Under the pieces are notes generated by a model. It made no database searches and was not told the DNA's origin. It saw only the letters and a list, made by a program, of their open reading frames with translations. Source: Subtercola boreus (GTDB lineage Bacteria; Actinomycetota; Actinomycetes; Actinomycetales; Microbacteriaceae). From it: a stretch of DNA of 64,000 nt. Positions 7,839-15,877 of this stretch are shown one piece after another. The stretch spans positions 1 to 64,000 of the forward strand of contig NZ_NBXA01000023.1 in NCBI RefSeq assembly GCF_003399625.1. The letters are read 5' to 3'. Position 1 is the stretch's first letter. Each line of letters begins with the position of its first letter. Both the position numbers and the translations under genes were made by a program.

Positions 7839-8828
7839 GTGCATGCTGTGCCGATGAGATCAGACAGCGGCACCCTCCGGCTCGACCCACGCTTCCCCGT
7901 GGTCTGGCGCTCCCCCACCTGCCTGCAGATCGGCGTCGACCAGCCGCGGGCCCGCTTCGCCCGGGTGAGCGCGGCCGAGGAGCAGATGATCCACGCTCTC
8001 ACGCGCGGCGTGAGCGTGGAGGGACTCCGGATGATCGGAACCCGGTCCCACGCGAACGAGAGGTCGGTGTCACGCCTGCTCGACCGTGTCGCACCGGCGC
8101 TGGTCGGTGGCGCGGACTCCGGCGCTGAAGACCGGCCGCTGGCGGGGCGCACCATCGCCCTCTGCGGCGGCGCTCCCACCCGGGCCATCGCGCGGCTGCT
8201 CGGTGAACTCGGCGCGGTCGCACTGCCGGCGGCCGAGATCGAGTCAGCGAAGGAGCCGCCCGACCTCGCACTCATCGTCTCCTCGTGGTTCACACCTCCC
8301 CCCGAAGCCGCGGTGTGGATGCAGCAGGACCTGCCTCATGTCGATGTGGTGTTCAGCGACACCGAGGTGACGGTCGGCCCGTTCGTCACGCCGGGTGCCG
8401 GGCCCTGCCTGCACCGCCGGGAACGCTTCCGGATCGATTCGGACGAGAGTTGGCCCGCGATCGCCGGCCAACTGCTCGGCCGGCCCGCACCCACCGAGGT
8501 TCCGCTCACGATCGCGCGGGTCGTTCCGCTGGTGGCGTCGTTCTGCATCGACTCCCTGCGTGGCGGGGAGCCAGGGCGTGGCGGGGAGTCAGGGCGTGGC
8601 GGTGCGTCAGGGCGTGGCAGTTCGTCGGGGCGTGGCGGGGCGTCGGGCGCCGATGGCCTGGTGCTGCACGTCGACGCGGTGACAGGGGAGGTCAGCGAGA
8701 GCCGGCTGGCGCCCCATCCGGAGTGCGCGTGCCGAGCTCTGCCAGGAACCTCGATGCCGCCCTGGTCTGGGAGCGGGACGCCCCGGTCTCCGCCCACGAC
8801 AGCAGGAGCCGCTGGCGGGCGCGGGTGA
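7839..8828 (+). CDS. Cyclodehydratase-like / TOMM leader-binding-like protein
   Basis: A 329-residue protein resembling the E1/ThiF-like cyclodehydratase partner proteins of actinobacteria. Visible: an N-terminal LRLDPRFPVVWRSP strand region, a central Rossmann-like part (IALCGGAPTRAIARLLGELGAV), the motif VGPFVTPGAGPCLHRRER (about 185-202, usually the signature around a zinc Cys), and a C-terminal HPECACR. No YcaO or precursor peptide gene is nearby, so a bacteriocin role is not supported. A Gly/Arg/Ser tandem repeat is inserted near the C-terminus. The start is GTG 7839 or ATG 7854; neither has a clear ribosome binding site. The 3' end overlaps the convergent UvrD-type gene by 137 bp. Confidence 0.6.
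   Translation: MHAVPMRSDSGTLRLDPRFPVVWRSPTCLQIGVDQPRARFARVSAAEEQMIHALTRGVSVEGLRMIGTRSHANERSVSRLLDRVAPALVGGADSGAEDRPLAGRTIALCGGAPTRAIARLLGELGAVALPAAEIESAKEPPDLALIVSSWFTPPPEAAVWMQQDLPHVDVVFSDTEVTVGPFVTPGAGPCLHRRERFRIDSDESWPAIAGQLLGRPAPTEVPLTIARVVPLVASFCIDSLRGGEPGRGGESGRGGASGRGSSSGRGGASGADGLVLHVDAVTGEVSESRLAPHPECACRALPGTSMPPWSGSGTPRSPPTTAGAAGGRG
8559..8648 (+). repeat. 18-bp tandem repeat, five copies, in frame
   Basis: Five successive 18-bp units of the form CGTGGCGGGGAGTCAGGG encode RG(G/S)xxG repeats (RGGEPG, RGGESG, RGGASG, RGSSSG, RGGASG) in the cyclodehydratase-like protein. The unit length is a multiple of three, so copy-number change keeps the frame. Confidence 0.9.
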
Positions 8829-10449
8829 CGCCGACGTAGAGCAGCCGGCGCTCCTCATCGACCAGCTCGAGGGTGGTGGCGTAGCTGATCGGCATCAGGC
8901 CCTCGCTCAGCCCGATCACGAAGACGGTCGGCCATTCGAGACCCTTCGCGGAGTGCAGGGTGGCGAGGGTGACGGCCGAGATCGTCGGTTCGTGCTGGCC
9001 TGCCTGGCGCTCGAGCAGTTCGTCGGTGAACGAGCGGAAACTGGTGCGGGGCGGCAGCTGTTCGGCGAGGCCCATGATCGCGTTGAGCGACTCCCAGCGG
9101 TCGCGCACAGCCCCGCGGCCCTCGGGTGGGCTCTGCGACCAGCCGAGCGAGCGGAGCACGTCGCTCACCGACTTGAACAGCGGTTCGCCACTGATCGAGA
9201 CGGAGGCCGCCCGAAGCGACATGATGGCCTGCTTCACTTCGGGCAGGTCGAAGAAGCGCTGGGAGCCGCGGATCTGGTAGGTGACGCCCGCTTCGGCGAG
9301 CGCGCCCTCGAGCGCGGCCGCCTGGGCATTGATGCGGTAGAGCACCGCGATGTCCTCGGGGCGGGTTCCGTCGGCGATCAGCCGGGCCACCGAGGCGGCG
9401 ACTCCGCGTGCCTCCGTCGATTCCGACGCGTACCCCGTGATGACAGGCTCCGCCCCCCGGGTCGGCGCGTCACCGGCCGCCCGGAGGGTGAGCGCACCCG
9501 TGCGGCCGCGCATCAGCCGGTTGGCGGTGTCGACGACCGCGGGAGTGGAGCGGTAGTTCTGTTCCAGTCGCACGACCGTCGAGTTCTCGTACGCGGAGGC
9601 GAACGTCAGGAGGAACGCCGACTGCGCCCCGGCGAACGAGTAGATGGTCTGGCTCGCATCGCCCACGACGCAGAGGTCACGGCGATCCCCCACCCAGAGC
9701 GACAGAAGGTGATGCTGGAGCGGCGAGACATCCTGGTACTCGTCGACGACGAAGAATCGGTACTGCTCCCGCACCTGCATCGCCACAGACGGTTCCGTCT
9801 CGATCATGCCGGCGGTCGCGAGCAGCACATCTTCGAAGTCGAGTTGACGGCGTTCGTCTTTGATCGACTCGTAGCCGCGTTGCAGGTCGATCACCTGGTC
9901 GATGCTCAACAATCCGGGCATCGTGCGGCTGCTGTGGGCGGCCGCGGCGTAGGCGTCGAGCGAGAGATTCGAGATCTTCCGCCACTCGATCTCGGCGGCG
10001 AGGTCGCGGAGCGAGGCCGTGTCGACCCGGAGCTTCAGGGATTCCGCGACCTGGGCGAGGAGCCGCGCCTTGCCCTCGAGCACACGCGGCACGTCGCCGC
10101 CGACGACCTGCGGCCAGAAGAAGTTCAACTGGGCCAGGGCTGCGGAGTGGAAGGTGCGCGCCGAGACCCCGCCGGCGCCGAGCGGGCGAAGGCGTGAACG
10201 GAGTTCGGCGGCGGACCTGCTGGTGAAGGTGAGCGCCATCACCTTGCCGGGTGGGAAGACCCCGGTCGCCACCCCGTAGGCGATGCGGTGCGTGATGGCG
10301 CGGGTCTTGCCTGTACCGGCTCCCGCGAGCACCACGACAGGGCCGAGGAGCGTTTTCGCCACCACGCGCTGTTCGTCGTCGAGACCGGCGAGCAGGGCAT
10401 CCACACCCGTCGCGGGAAGCGACCGCTCCTCCTGTTCGCTCGTCACCAT
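8692..10449 (-). CDS. uvrD2: UvrD/PcrA-family ATP-dependent DNA helicase
   Basis: A 585-residue superfamily 1A 3'-5' helicase. Motif I is GAGTGKT (43-49); motif Ia ALTFTSRSAAEL follows; motif II is VVDEYQDVS; motif III GDASQTIYSFAGA; motif IV QNYRS; motif V TLHSAKGLEWPTVFV; motif VI VGVTRARQRL. By position (next to nudC, as Rv3198c-Rv3199c) it corresponds to UvrD2, but it ends soon after motif VI and lacks the HRDC and tetra-Cys tail I recall for mycobacterial UvrD2. The ATG start overlaps the nudC stop (ATGGTGA), indicating coupling. Likely role: DNA repair or replication-fork maintenance. Confidence 0.88.
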   Translation of the reverse strand: MVTSEQEERSLPATGVDALLAGLDDEQRVVAKTLLGPVVVLAGAGTGKTRAITHRIAYGVATGVFPPGKVMALTFTSRSAAELRSRLRPLGAGGVSARTFHSAALAQLNFFWPQVVGGDVPRVLEGKARLLAQVAESLKLRVDTASLRDLAAEIEWRKISNLSLDAYAAAAHSSRTMPGLLSIDQVIDLQRGYESIKDERRQLDFEDVLLATAGMIETEPSVAMQVREQYRFFVVDEYQDVSPLQHHLLSLWVGDRRDLCVVGDASQTIYSFAGAQSAFLLTFASAYENSTVVRLEQNYRSTPAVVDTANRLMRGRTGALTLRAAGDAPTRGAEPVITGYASESTEARGVAASVARLIADGTRPEDIAVLYRINAQAAALEGALAEAGVTYQIRGSQRFFDLPEVKQAIMSLRAASVSISGEPLFKSVSDVLRSLGWSQSPPEGRGAVRDRWESLNAIMGLAEQLPPRTSFRSFTDELLERQAGQHEPTISAVTLATLHSAKGLEWPTVFVIGLSEGLMPISYATTLELVDEERRLLYVGVTRARQRLLLSWAETGASRSQTRAASRFLAELGTRTPDGAPAGSR

Positions 10450-11468
10450 GTGGGACGGGGCAGCGGCCCGCCGTACCAGTGCTCGATGATGGCGCGGGCG
10501 ATCGACGACGAGCCGGGCAGCAGCACCGTCGCGTCGGGGGCTTCGAGGTCTTCACGGCTGAACCAGCGCACGTCGAGGATCTCCTCGCCGTCCGGCAGCA
10601 GCGGATCGGCCGCGGTGTCGGGGTCGACGTGGGCGAGGAATCCGCACATCAGAGAAGCAGGGAACGGCCAGGGCTGGGAACCGAGGTACTGCGGTTCGAG
10701 GATCCGCACCCCCGATTCCTCTAACACCTCGCGGATGCTTGCCGCTTCCAGCGACTCCCCCGGTTCGACGAAGCCGGCGAGCAGGGAGTACCTGTTGTTC
10801 TCCCAGAGCGCGTTCGACCCGAGCAGGATGCGATCCTGGGCATCGACGATGCCGACGATCACGGCCGGATCGGTGCGCGGGAAGATCTCGATGTCCTGCA
10901 CGGGGCAGCGACGCACCCAGCCGCCCTTCTCGGGAACGGTCTCGGCTCCACACCGCGGGCAGTGCGTGTGGGAACGGTGCCAGTTGATGATGCCGAGCGC
11001 CTCGGTGAAGGCCCCGGCATCCAGGTCGTCGAGTTCGGCTGCGACCGTTCGGAGGTTCACCCAGCGGCTCTCGTCGGGTTCGAGCAGGGCGGCGGCCTCG
11101 TCGGTGAGGTTCGCTGCGACGATCCGGGTGCCGACCGGTTCGGTTCTGCCGTCGGCCAGCGAACGGCCGAGGTAGACCAGGAGGTCGGAGGCCGGCGCAT
11201 CCGCCGGCGACAACAGGGCGAGGGTCGGATGCCCGGACCCACCCGCTTCGCGGATCGGGGTTCCTGCCCAGTCCGCCGCGCCCGCCTCGGAGTCGCCTGC
11301 CCTGAGCAGGGCCTGCTGCCGCCAGATCGGCAGCACCCGGGTGCTCTCGTCTGCCCACAGCACCTCGAACACATCGGGCGTGTCCCGGAAGAGGTGGTCG
11401 CGGTCGATCTCGAAACGCGAGAGAGGCAGGGAGGGAAGCAAAGTCTTGTGCACGGGTTGACCAATCAT
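10443..11468 (-). CDS. nudC: NAD(H) diphosphatase NudC
   Basis: A 341-residue Nudix hydrolase that cleaves NADH to NMNH and AMP and, in E. coli, decaps NAD-capped RNA. Seen: a zinc-ribbon region beginning CPRCGAET with a third Cys in RRCPVQ (the usual fourth Cys is not apparent), the Nudix box GFVEPGESLEAASIREVLEE, and the NADH-specific SQPWPFPxS motif directly after it. It starts with ATG, divergent from the phosphotransferase-like gene, and is translationally coupled to the downstream helicase gene. Confidence 0.93.
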   Translation of the reverse strand: MIGQPVHKTLLPSLPLSRFEIDRDHLFRDTPDVFEVLWADESTRVLPIWRQQALLRAGDSEAGAADWAGTPIREAGGSGHPTLALLSPADAPASDLLVYLGRSLADGRTEPVGTRIVAANLTDEAAALLEPDESRWVNLRTVAAELDDLDAGAFTEALGIINWHRSHTHCPRCGAETVPEKGGWVRRCPVQDIEIFPRTDPAVIVGIVDAQDRILLGSNALWENNRYSLLAGFVEPGESLEAASIREVLEESGVRILEPQYLGSQPWPFPASLMCGFLAHVDPDTAADPLLPDGEEILDVRWFSREDLEAPDATVLLPGSSSIARAIIEHWYGGPLPRPTW

Positions 11469-11502
11469 GCGTGGCGGAAGCCTGCGAGCGAGGAAGCCGC
11501 CC

Positions 11503-11508
11503 TACCCT
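11503..11508 (+). promoter_or_regulatory. -10 hexamer TACCCT, leaderless start
   Basis: TACCCT ends six bases before the ATG at 11515, placing the transcription start at or next to the start codon. Same geometry as nine other genes in the window. Confidence 0.55.
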
Positions 11509-11514
11509 GAAGGT

Positions 11515-12567
11515 ATGGCCAGATCCTCTCTCACTCTAGCCGCGCTCGCCACCGCTGCCGTCGCTGGGCTCGACGTCGTTTCGACGACCCCTCTCTCGAC
11601 CGGTCTGACCGGTCGTTTCGACTCCGCGCTGCTCACCGTGCGGGGGGGCGACCAGCTGATCATCCGGGTTCCCACCTCGCAGGAGACGGAGACGGAACAG
11701 TCCGGCGACCTCGTGGCGCTGCGCGCACTCACCACCGGTTCGCGGGGACGCCTCCCGTTCCGGGCCCCCGAATTCCGCGGGCAGGCGCCGATCGGGCAGA
11801 CCCGGGGAGTCGTGTACGACTTCATCCCGGGATCTCCCGCCACCCTCGACAGCCTCGACCACAGTGTCGAACTGGCGGAGGCGTTCGGGCGCGCCATCGC
11901 GGCCATCCATTCCCTTCCCACCTCGGTGATCACCGATGCCGGGCTGCCCGTGCTGAGTGCCACCGAGTCAGCGCGCGTGGCGACGGTGGTGAAGGATCGC
12001 GCTGCCGCAACGGGCAAGGTTCCCGTCGAACTGCTGACGCGCTGGTCGCTCGCCCTGGAAGACAGCGCGCTCTGGCAGTTCCAACCGGCGGTCATCCACG
12101 GATCCCTCGGGCCGGAGTCGTTCCTCGTCTCCGGTGAGCGGGTCACCGGCGTACTCGACTGGTCGAACCTCAAGGTGGGTGACCCGGCCGCCGACCTCTT
12201 CTGGCTCAGTTCGGTCACCCGTGAGGAGTCCGCGACCAGCGTGTTCTCGGGGTACAACGTCGCGCGCTCAGGGCCCGTCGACAGACAGCTTCGAAAGCGT
12301 GCCCGGCTCTACGCCGAACTCGAGATCGCGAAGTGGCTGGTGCACGGCTCGGACCTCCGTGACCCGTCGATCGTCAACGATGCTGTCGGGATGCTGACCG
12401 GCTTGGCGTCGAGCTCGCAGGCCGACCTGGTGAACCCGCTGTCGACCGACACCGGGCGGGTGCTCGCCGTGGACGAGGTCGAGGCGATGCTGAGCAAGAC
12501 TCCGCGGAGCCAGCCCGTGCCGGCCCACGACCACGTGAACGCGGCCCGGATCAGCGACGACGACTGA
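11515..12567 (+). CDS. Aminoglycoside-phosphotransferase-like protein, degenerate active site
   Basis: A 350-residue protein with the APH/choline-kinase fold: a nucleotide-binding N-lobe with LLTVRGGDQLIIRVP, and a C-lobe with the Brenner-like loop at 195-202 and LDWSNLKVGDPAADLFWL from 214. In active kinases the loop reads HGDxHxxN; here it is HGSLGPES, so the catalytic Asp is Ser and the Asn is Ser, while the metal-binding Asp of the LDW motif is kept. It may be a pseudokinase or use an altered mechanism. The gene sits between nudC and the AdnAB genes; its 3' end overlaps adnB by 17 bp on the other strand. No substrate can be inferred. Confidence 0.75.
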   Translation: MARSSLTLAALATAAVAGLDVVSTTPLSTGLTGRFDSALLTVRGGDQLIIRVPTSQETETEQSGDLVALRALTTGSRGRLPFRAPEFRGQAPIGQTRGVVYDFIPGSPATLDSLDHSVELAEAFGRAIAAIHSLPTSVITDAGLPVLSATESARVATVVKDRAAATGKVPVELLTRWSLALEDSALWQFQPAVIHGSLGPESFLVSGERVTGVLDWSNLKVGDPAADLFWLSSVTREESATSVFSGYNVARSGPVDRQLRKRARLYAELEIAKWLVHGSDLRDPSIVNDAVGMLTGLASSSQADLVNPLSTDTGRVLAVDEVEAMLSKTPRSQPVPAHDHVNAARISDDD

Positions 12568-15500
12568 ACGGGGCCGGCGGGGCGGGGGCCGCTGGGCTCG
12601 TCGCCACCGTGGTCGCCGTCACCCTCTCCCAGAGCGCCAGCAGTTCGGACTCGGAGTACACGCGATCGGGAGCGATGATCTCGTCGACCGACACGAAGTA
12701 GAACACGGCATCGATCCGCTCGGGATCGATGCCCCGGTACTCTGCGTAGGCGAGCCGGTAGAGAGCGAGCTGGAGCTGCTTCACCTCGAGGTCATCGGCG
12801 CCGGATGGAGCGCGGCCTGTCTTCCAGTCGACGATCTGGTAACGGTCACCATCGCGGAAGACGGCATCGATCTTGCAGACGACGATGTTGCCACCCAGCA
12901 CGAGGTGGATCTCGATCTCGACCTCCTCCGGCTTCCGACCGCCCCACGGCGAGGCCTCGAAGGTCGTCTGCAGCCGCTGGAGTTCTTCCTCTTCGGCAGC
13001 GCCCCCATCGATGGCGGGAGTCTTCGTCTCGGCGACGTGATCCAGAGCCAGATCGACGTCCAGATCCAGATCCAGAGCCGAGTCCAGTTCGCTGTCCAGA
13101 TCCACATCGAGCTCGCCGGGGCCGGCATCCAGCTGCTCAGACCCGCCGACCAGGCCGAACCGGCTCTCGACCCAGGAGTGGAAGCGGGTGCCGAGCCTCG
13201 TCTGCCGATAGGGCCTGTCGGGCATCGGGCGGCGAAGCTGACGGAGCACCTCGTCGGGATCGGTCACATAGTCCTTGAACCGGGAGGCCGCCACGCGGGT
13301 CGGAACGACGAGTCGCTCCCCCTCGAGCCCGGCACGCCGTTCGGCGAGCAGCAGGTCGATGTCGTGGGACCACGGCGTCGTCGCACCCGCGTCGGCGTCG
13401 ACCACCGCTCTGGCCGCGGCCTCGACCCGGGCGGCACGGGAGCCGAGCGGCGAGAGCGGCCACGGCACCAGCTCCGTCGACTCGGCCAGTGGATTCACCT
13501 CGCTCGCGGGGACCTCGGGCAGGGCATCCGGCGGAATCAGCCCGGCGCTTTCGAGTTCGCGGAGGAAGAGTCCGGGCATCCGCGGCTTCGTCGTGGTGGA
13601 CCAGAACGATCCTGAGAGCAGCAGGCTCTCGCGCGCGCGGGTCACAGCGACATAGACCAGCCGGCGCTGCTCCTCGGCGTAGCGGTCGGTGATCTGCTCG
13701 GTGAAGACCTGCTTCGAGGCGGCGAACTCCGCCTGGTTGTCGGCCGACCGCCAGGCCAGCACGGGAAGCTCCCGCGAATCGCCCCGGAACTCGTACGGCA
13801 GTTCGCCGAAAGCGAGCCAGCCCTGTTTGCTCTGCGGTTTGCCCGGGAGTTCGCCCTCGACCATCCGGGGTACGGCGACGCTGTCCCACTCGAGACCCTT
13901 CGACCCGTGGATGGTGAGGATCTGCACGGTGCCCGGCTCCGGGTCGTCGGAACGGGGGCTCAGCCTGTCACGCTTCTCCGCCTCCTGGAGCCAGGAGAGG
14001 AAGGCACCGAGACCGGCGGACGGATCCGCGGCGATGAACCCTGCGATCTGCTCGGAGAAGGCGTCGAGGCTCGCGCGCCCGAGAGCGGACCCTTCGTTCG
14101 CCGCGACCTCGATGTCGAGCAGGAGCTCCTGCACTACGAGGTTCACCAGGTCGGGCAGGTCGAGCCCCGTGCGGGTGCGCAGGAAGGCCAGCTGACGGCC
14201 GGCGGCGCGGAGGCGTTCGACACCGGTCGCGCTGAACTGCTCGAGCATCCGGTGACCGGCGGGAGCCTCGGCCACGAAATCGAGCGCATCGACGAGCGAC
14301 CGTGACTCGTCGACGACCACCGACTCACGGATGCGTTGCTTCAGGGCCGGATCGAGCTTCGCGTGGTGGTGGTCGCGCTCAGCCAGCCAGACCGCCACGG
14401 CGCTGAGGGAGGCGATGTCACGAAGACCCACCTGCCAACGGGCCCCGGTGAGGAGCCGCACCAGCTCGGACTCTGCGGTGGGGTGATAGATCACGCGGAG
14501 CGCCGACACCAGGTCGGCGATGGCAGGCTCTTCGAGCAGCCCGCCCAGGCCGAGCACATGGAACCGCACCCCCCGTGCTGTGAGAGCCGAGGTGAAGGCG
14601 CCGATCCGTTTGATGGAGCGGCAGAGCATCGCGGCGGAGCGCACTCCCCCGCTGGGGGTCGGGCGTTCGAGTTCTCGTGCGAACCAGCCCGCAACGGCAG
14701 CGGCCTCCTCGTCGACCGTCTCCCCGAAGAACACGTCGAGCCGGCCCACTGCTGCTGCGGGGCGGGGGTCGAGCCGCGACACCGGCACGGTCGACGCTTC
14801 GGTGAGCGGAGCCACCAGGTGGTTGGCGGCATCCAGAACCCGAACGGGATTGCGCCAGCTCGTCGAGAGCGGGAAGGCAAGAGCCCCGGAGCGGTCGCCG
14901 GTGAAGTCGAGCGCGAACGTTCCGAGGTTCGCCGCACTCGCACCGCGCCAGCCGTAGATCGACTGGTGCGGATCGCCGACCGCCATCACGGGGCGACCCC
15001 CGAAGAGCGTGGAGAGCAGGCGGGTCTGCACGACGCTCGTGTCCTGGTACTCATCGAGCAGTACGACGCGGAACCGCTCCCGGTACTCGGCTGCGACCCG
15101 CGGCACCCGCTCGGCGATCGACAGGGCGAGGGCGACCTGGTCGGAGTACTCGACGAATCCGCGCCGCACCTTCTCTTCGGCGAACCGGTCGGCAAGGTCG
15201 ACGAGCACGGGCAGGGCGCTGACGGCCTGGAGCGACGCACGGAGCTCGGCGTTCAGCGTGGGAACCCGCTTCGAGCCCGTGGGCAGTTCGGCGAGGCCCG
15301 TGAACTCCTCGGCCATCCGCACGACCTCGCTCGACGTCACGACGTTCTCGCTCATGGACCGGCTGAGGGAGATCACGGCTTCGGTGAGGGAGTCGATCGA
15401 CTTGTCGAGGCCGACCAGCCGGTCATCCGTGCTCCCCGTGACGAGCCGGCGCGCGATCTGCCAAGCGGACGCCTCGCTCAGGATGCTCGAATCGCCCTCC

Positions 15501-15877
15501 CTCCCGACGAAGAGGGCGTTGTCCCGGAAGATGCTGTTCGCGAACGAGTTGTAGGTGGCGACAGCCGGCGAGTCGAACGGATCGGAGACCGTCTCGGTGA
15601 GGCGCGCAGCCGACAGCTGGTCGATACGGGAGCGGATGCGGTGGGCGAGCTCCCCGGCGGCCTTGCGGGTGAAGGTGAGTCCCAGGATTCCGGACACGGA
15701 GACGAGGTCGTTGGCGAGCAGCCAGACGACCCGGTTCGCCATCGTCTCCGTCTTGCCGCTGCCCGCCCCGGCGATCACGATGCTCGGGGTGAGCGGGGCC
15801 TCGATGACGGCCTGCTGCTGCGGTGTGGGCGGCGGGAGGTGGAGAGCCGCAGCGATCTCGAGGGCGCTGACCGTCAC
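12551..15877 (-). CDS. adnB: AdnB-type helicase-nuclease subunit
   Basis: A 1108-residue UvrD-like motor fused to a RecB-type nuclease, the partner of the upstream AdnA in the heterodimeric AdnAB end-resection machine of actinobacteria. Motor motifs: GAGSGKT (37-43), LLDEYQDTS (about 275), GDPHQSIYGWRGA, TIHGSKGLEWDSV, VAVTRARESLLL. Nuclease at about 890-1080: GTRFHSWVE, KIDAVF, IVDWKTG and QLQLALYRLAY provide the H, D, D-x-K and Q/Y residues. Its GTG start overlaps the adnA stop as GTGA. An Asp/Leu-rich repeat (DLDSELDSALDLDLDVDL) interrupts the nuclease domain near 13040-13120. Confidence 0.9.
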   Translation of the reverse strand: MTVSALEIAAALHLPPPTPQQQAVIEAPLTPSIVIAGAGSGKTETMANRVVWLLANDLVSVSGILGLTFTRKAAGELAHRIRSRIDQLSAARLTETVSDPFDSPAVATYNSFANSIFRDNALFVGREGDSSILSEASAWQIARRLVTGSTDDRLVGLDKSIDSLTEAVISLSRSMSENVVTSSEVVRMAEEFTGLAELPTGSKRVPTLNAELRASLQAVSALPVLVDLADRFAEEKVRRGFVEYSDQVALALSIAERVPRVAAEYRERFRVVLLDEYQDTSVVQTRLLSTLFGGRPVMAVGDPHQSIYGWRGASAANLGTFALDFTGDRSGALAFPLSTSWRNPVRVLDAANHLVAPLTEASTVPVSRLDPRPAAAVGRLDVFFGETVDEEAAAVAGWFARELERPTPSGGVRSAAMLCRSIKRIGAFTSALTARGVRFHVLGLGGLLEEPAIADLVSALRVIYHPTAESELVRLLTGARWQVGLRDIASLSAVAVWLAERDHHHAKLDPALKQRIRESVVVDESRSLVDALDFVAEAPAGHRMLEQFSATGVERLRAAGRQLAFLRTRTGLDLPDLVNLVVQELLLDIEVAANEGSALGRASLDAFSEQIAGFIAADPSAGLGAFLSWLQEAEKRDRLSPRSDDPEPGTVQILTIHGSKGLEWDSVAVPRMVEGELPGKPQSKQGWLAFGELPYEFRGDSRELPVLAWRSADNQAEFAASKQVFTEQITDRYAEEQRRLVYVAVTRARESLLLSGSFWSTTTKPRMPGLFLRELESAGLIPPDALPEVPASEVNPLAESTELVPWPLSPLGSRAARVEAAARAVVDADAGATTPWSHDIDLLLAERRAGLEGERLVVPTRVAASRFKDYVTDPDEVLRQLRRPMPDRPYRQTRLGTRFHSWVESRFGLVGGSEQLDAGPGELDVDLDSELDSALDLDLDVDLALDHVAETKTPAIDGGAAEEEELQRLQTTFEASPWGGRKPEEVEIEIHLVLGGNIVVCKIDAVFRDGDRYQIVDWKTGRAPSGADDLEVKQLQLALYRLAYAEYRGIDPERIDAVFYFVSVDEIIAPDRVYSESELLALWERVTATTVATSPAAPAPPAPFSRRR

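Noticed and set aside
5072-8293. A 1073-codon open frame on the minus strand extending the PDZ protease upstream
   Set aside because: The part beyond 6205 lies antisense to the zincin-like gene and reads as Arg/His/Gly-rich low-meaning sequence typical of high-GC shadow frames; GTG 6205 has a good ribosome binding site.
7839-10449. Thiazole/oxazole peptide biosynthesis cluster
   Set aside because: Only one cyclodehydratase-like gene is present; there is no YcaO protein, precursor peptide or exporter, and the neighbours are core repair genes.
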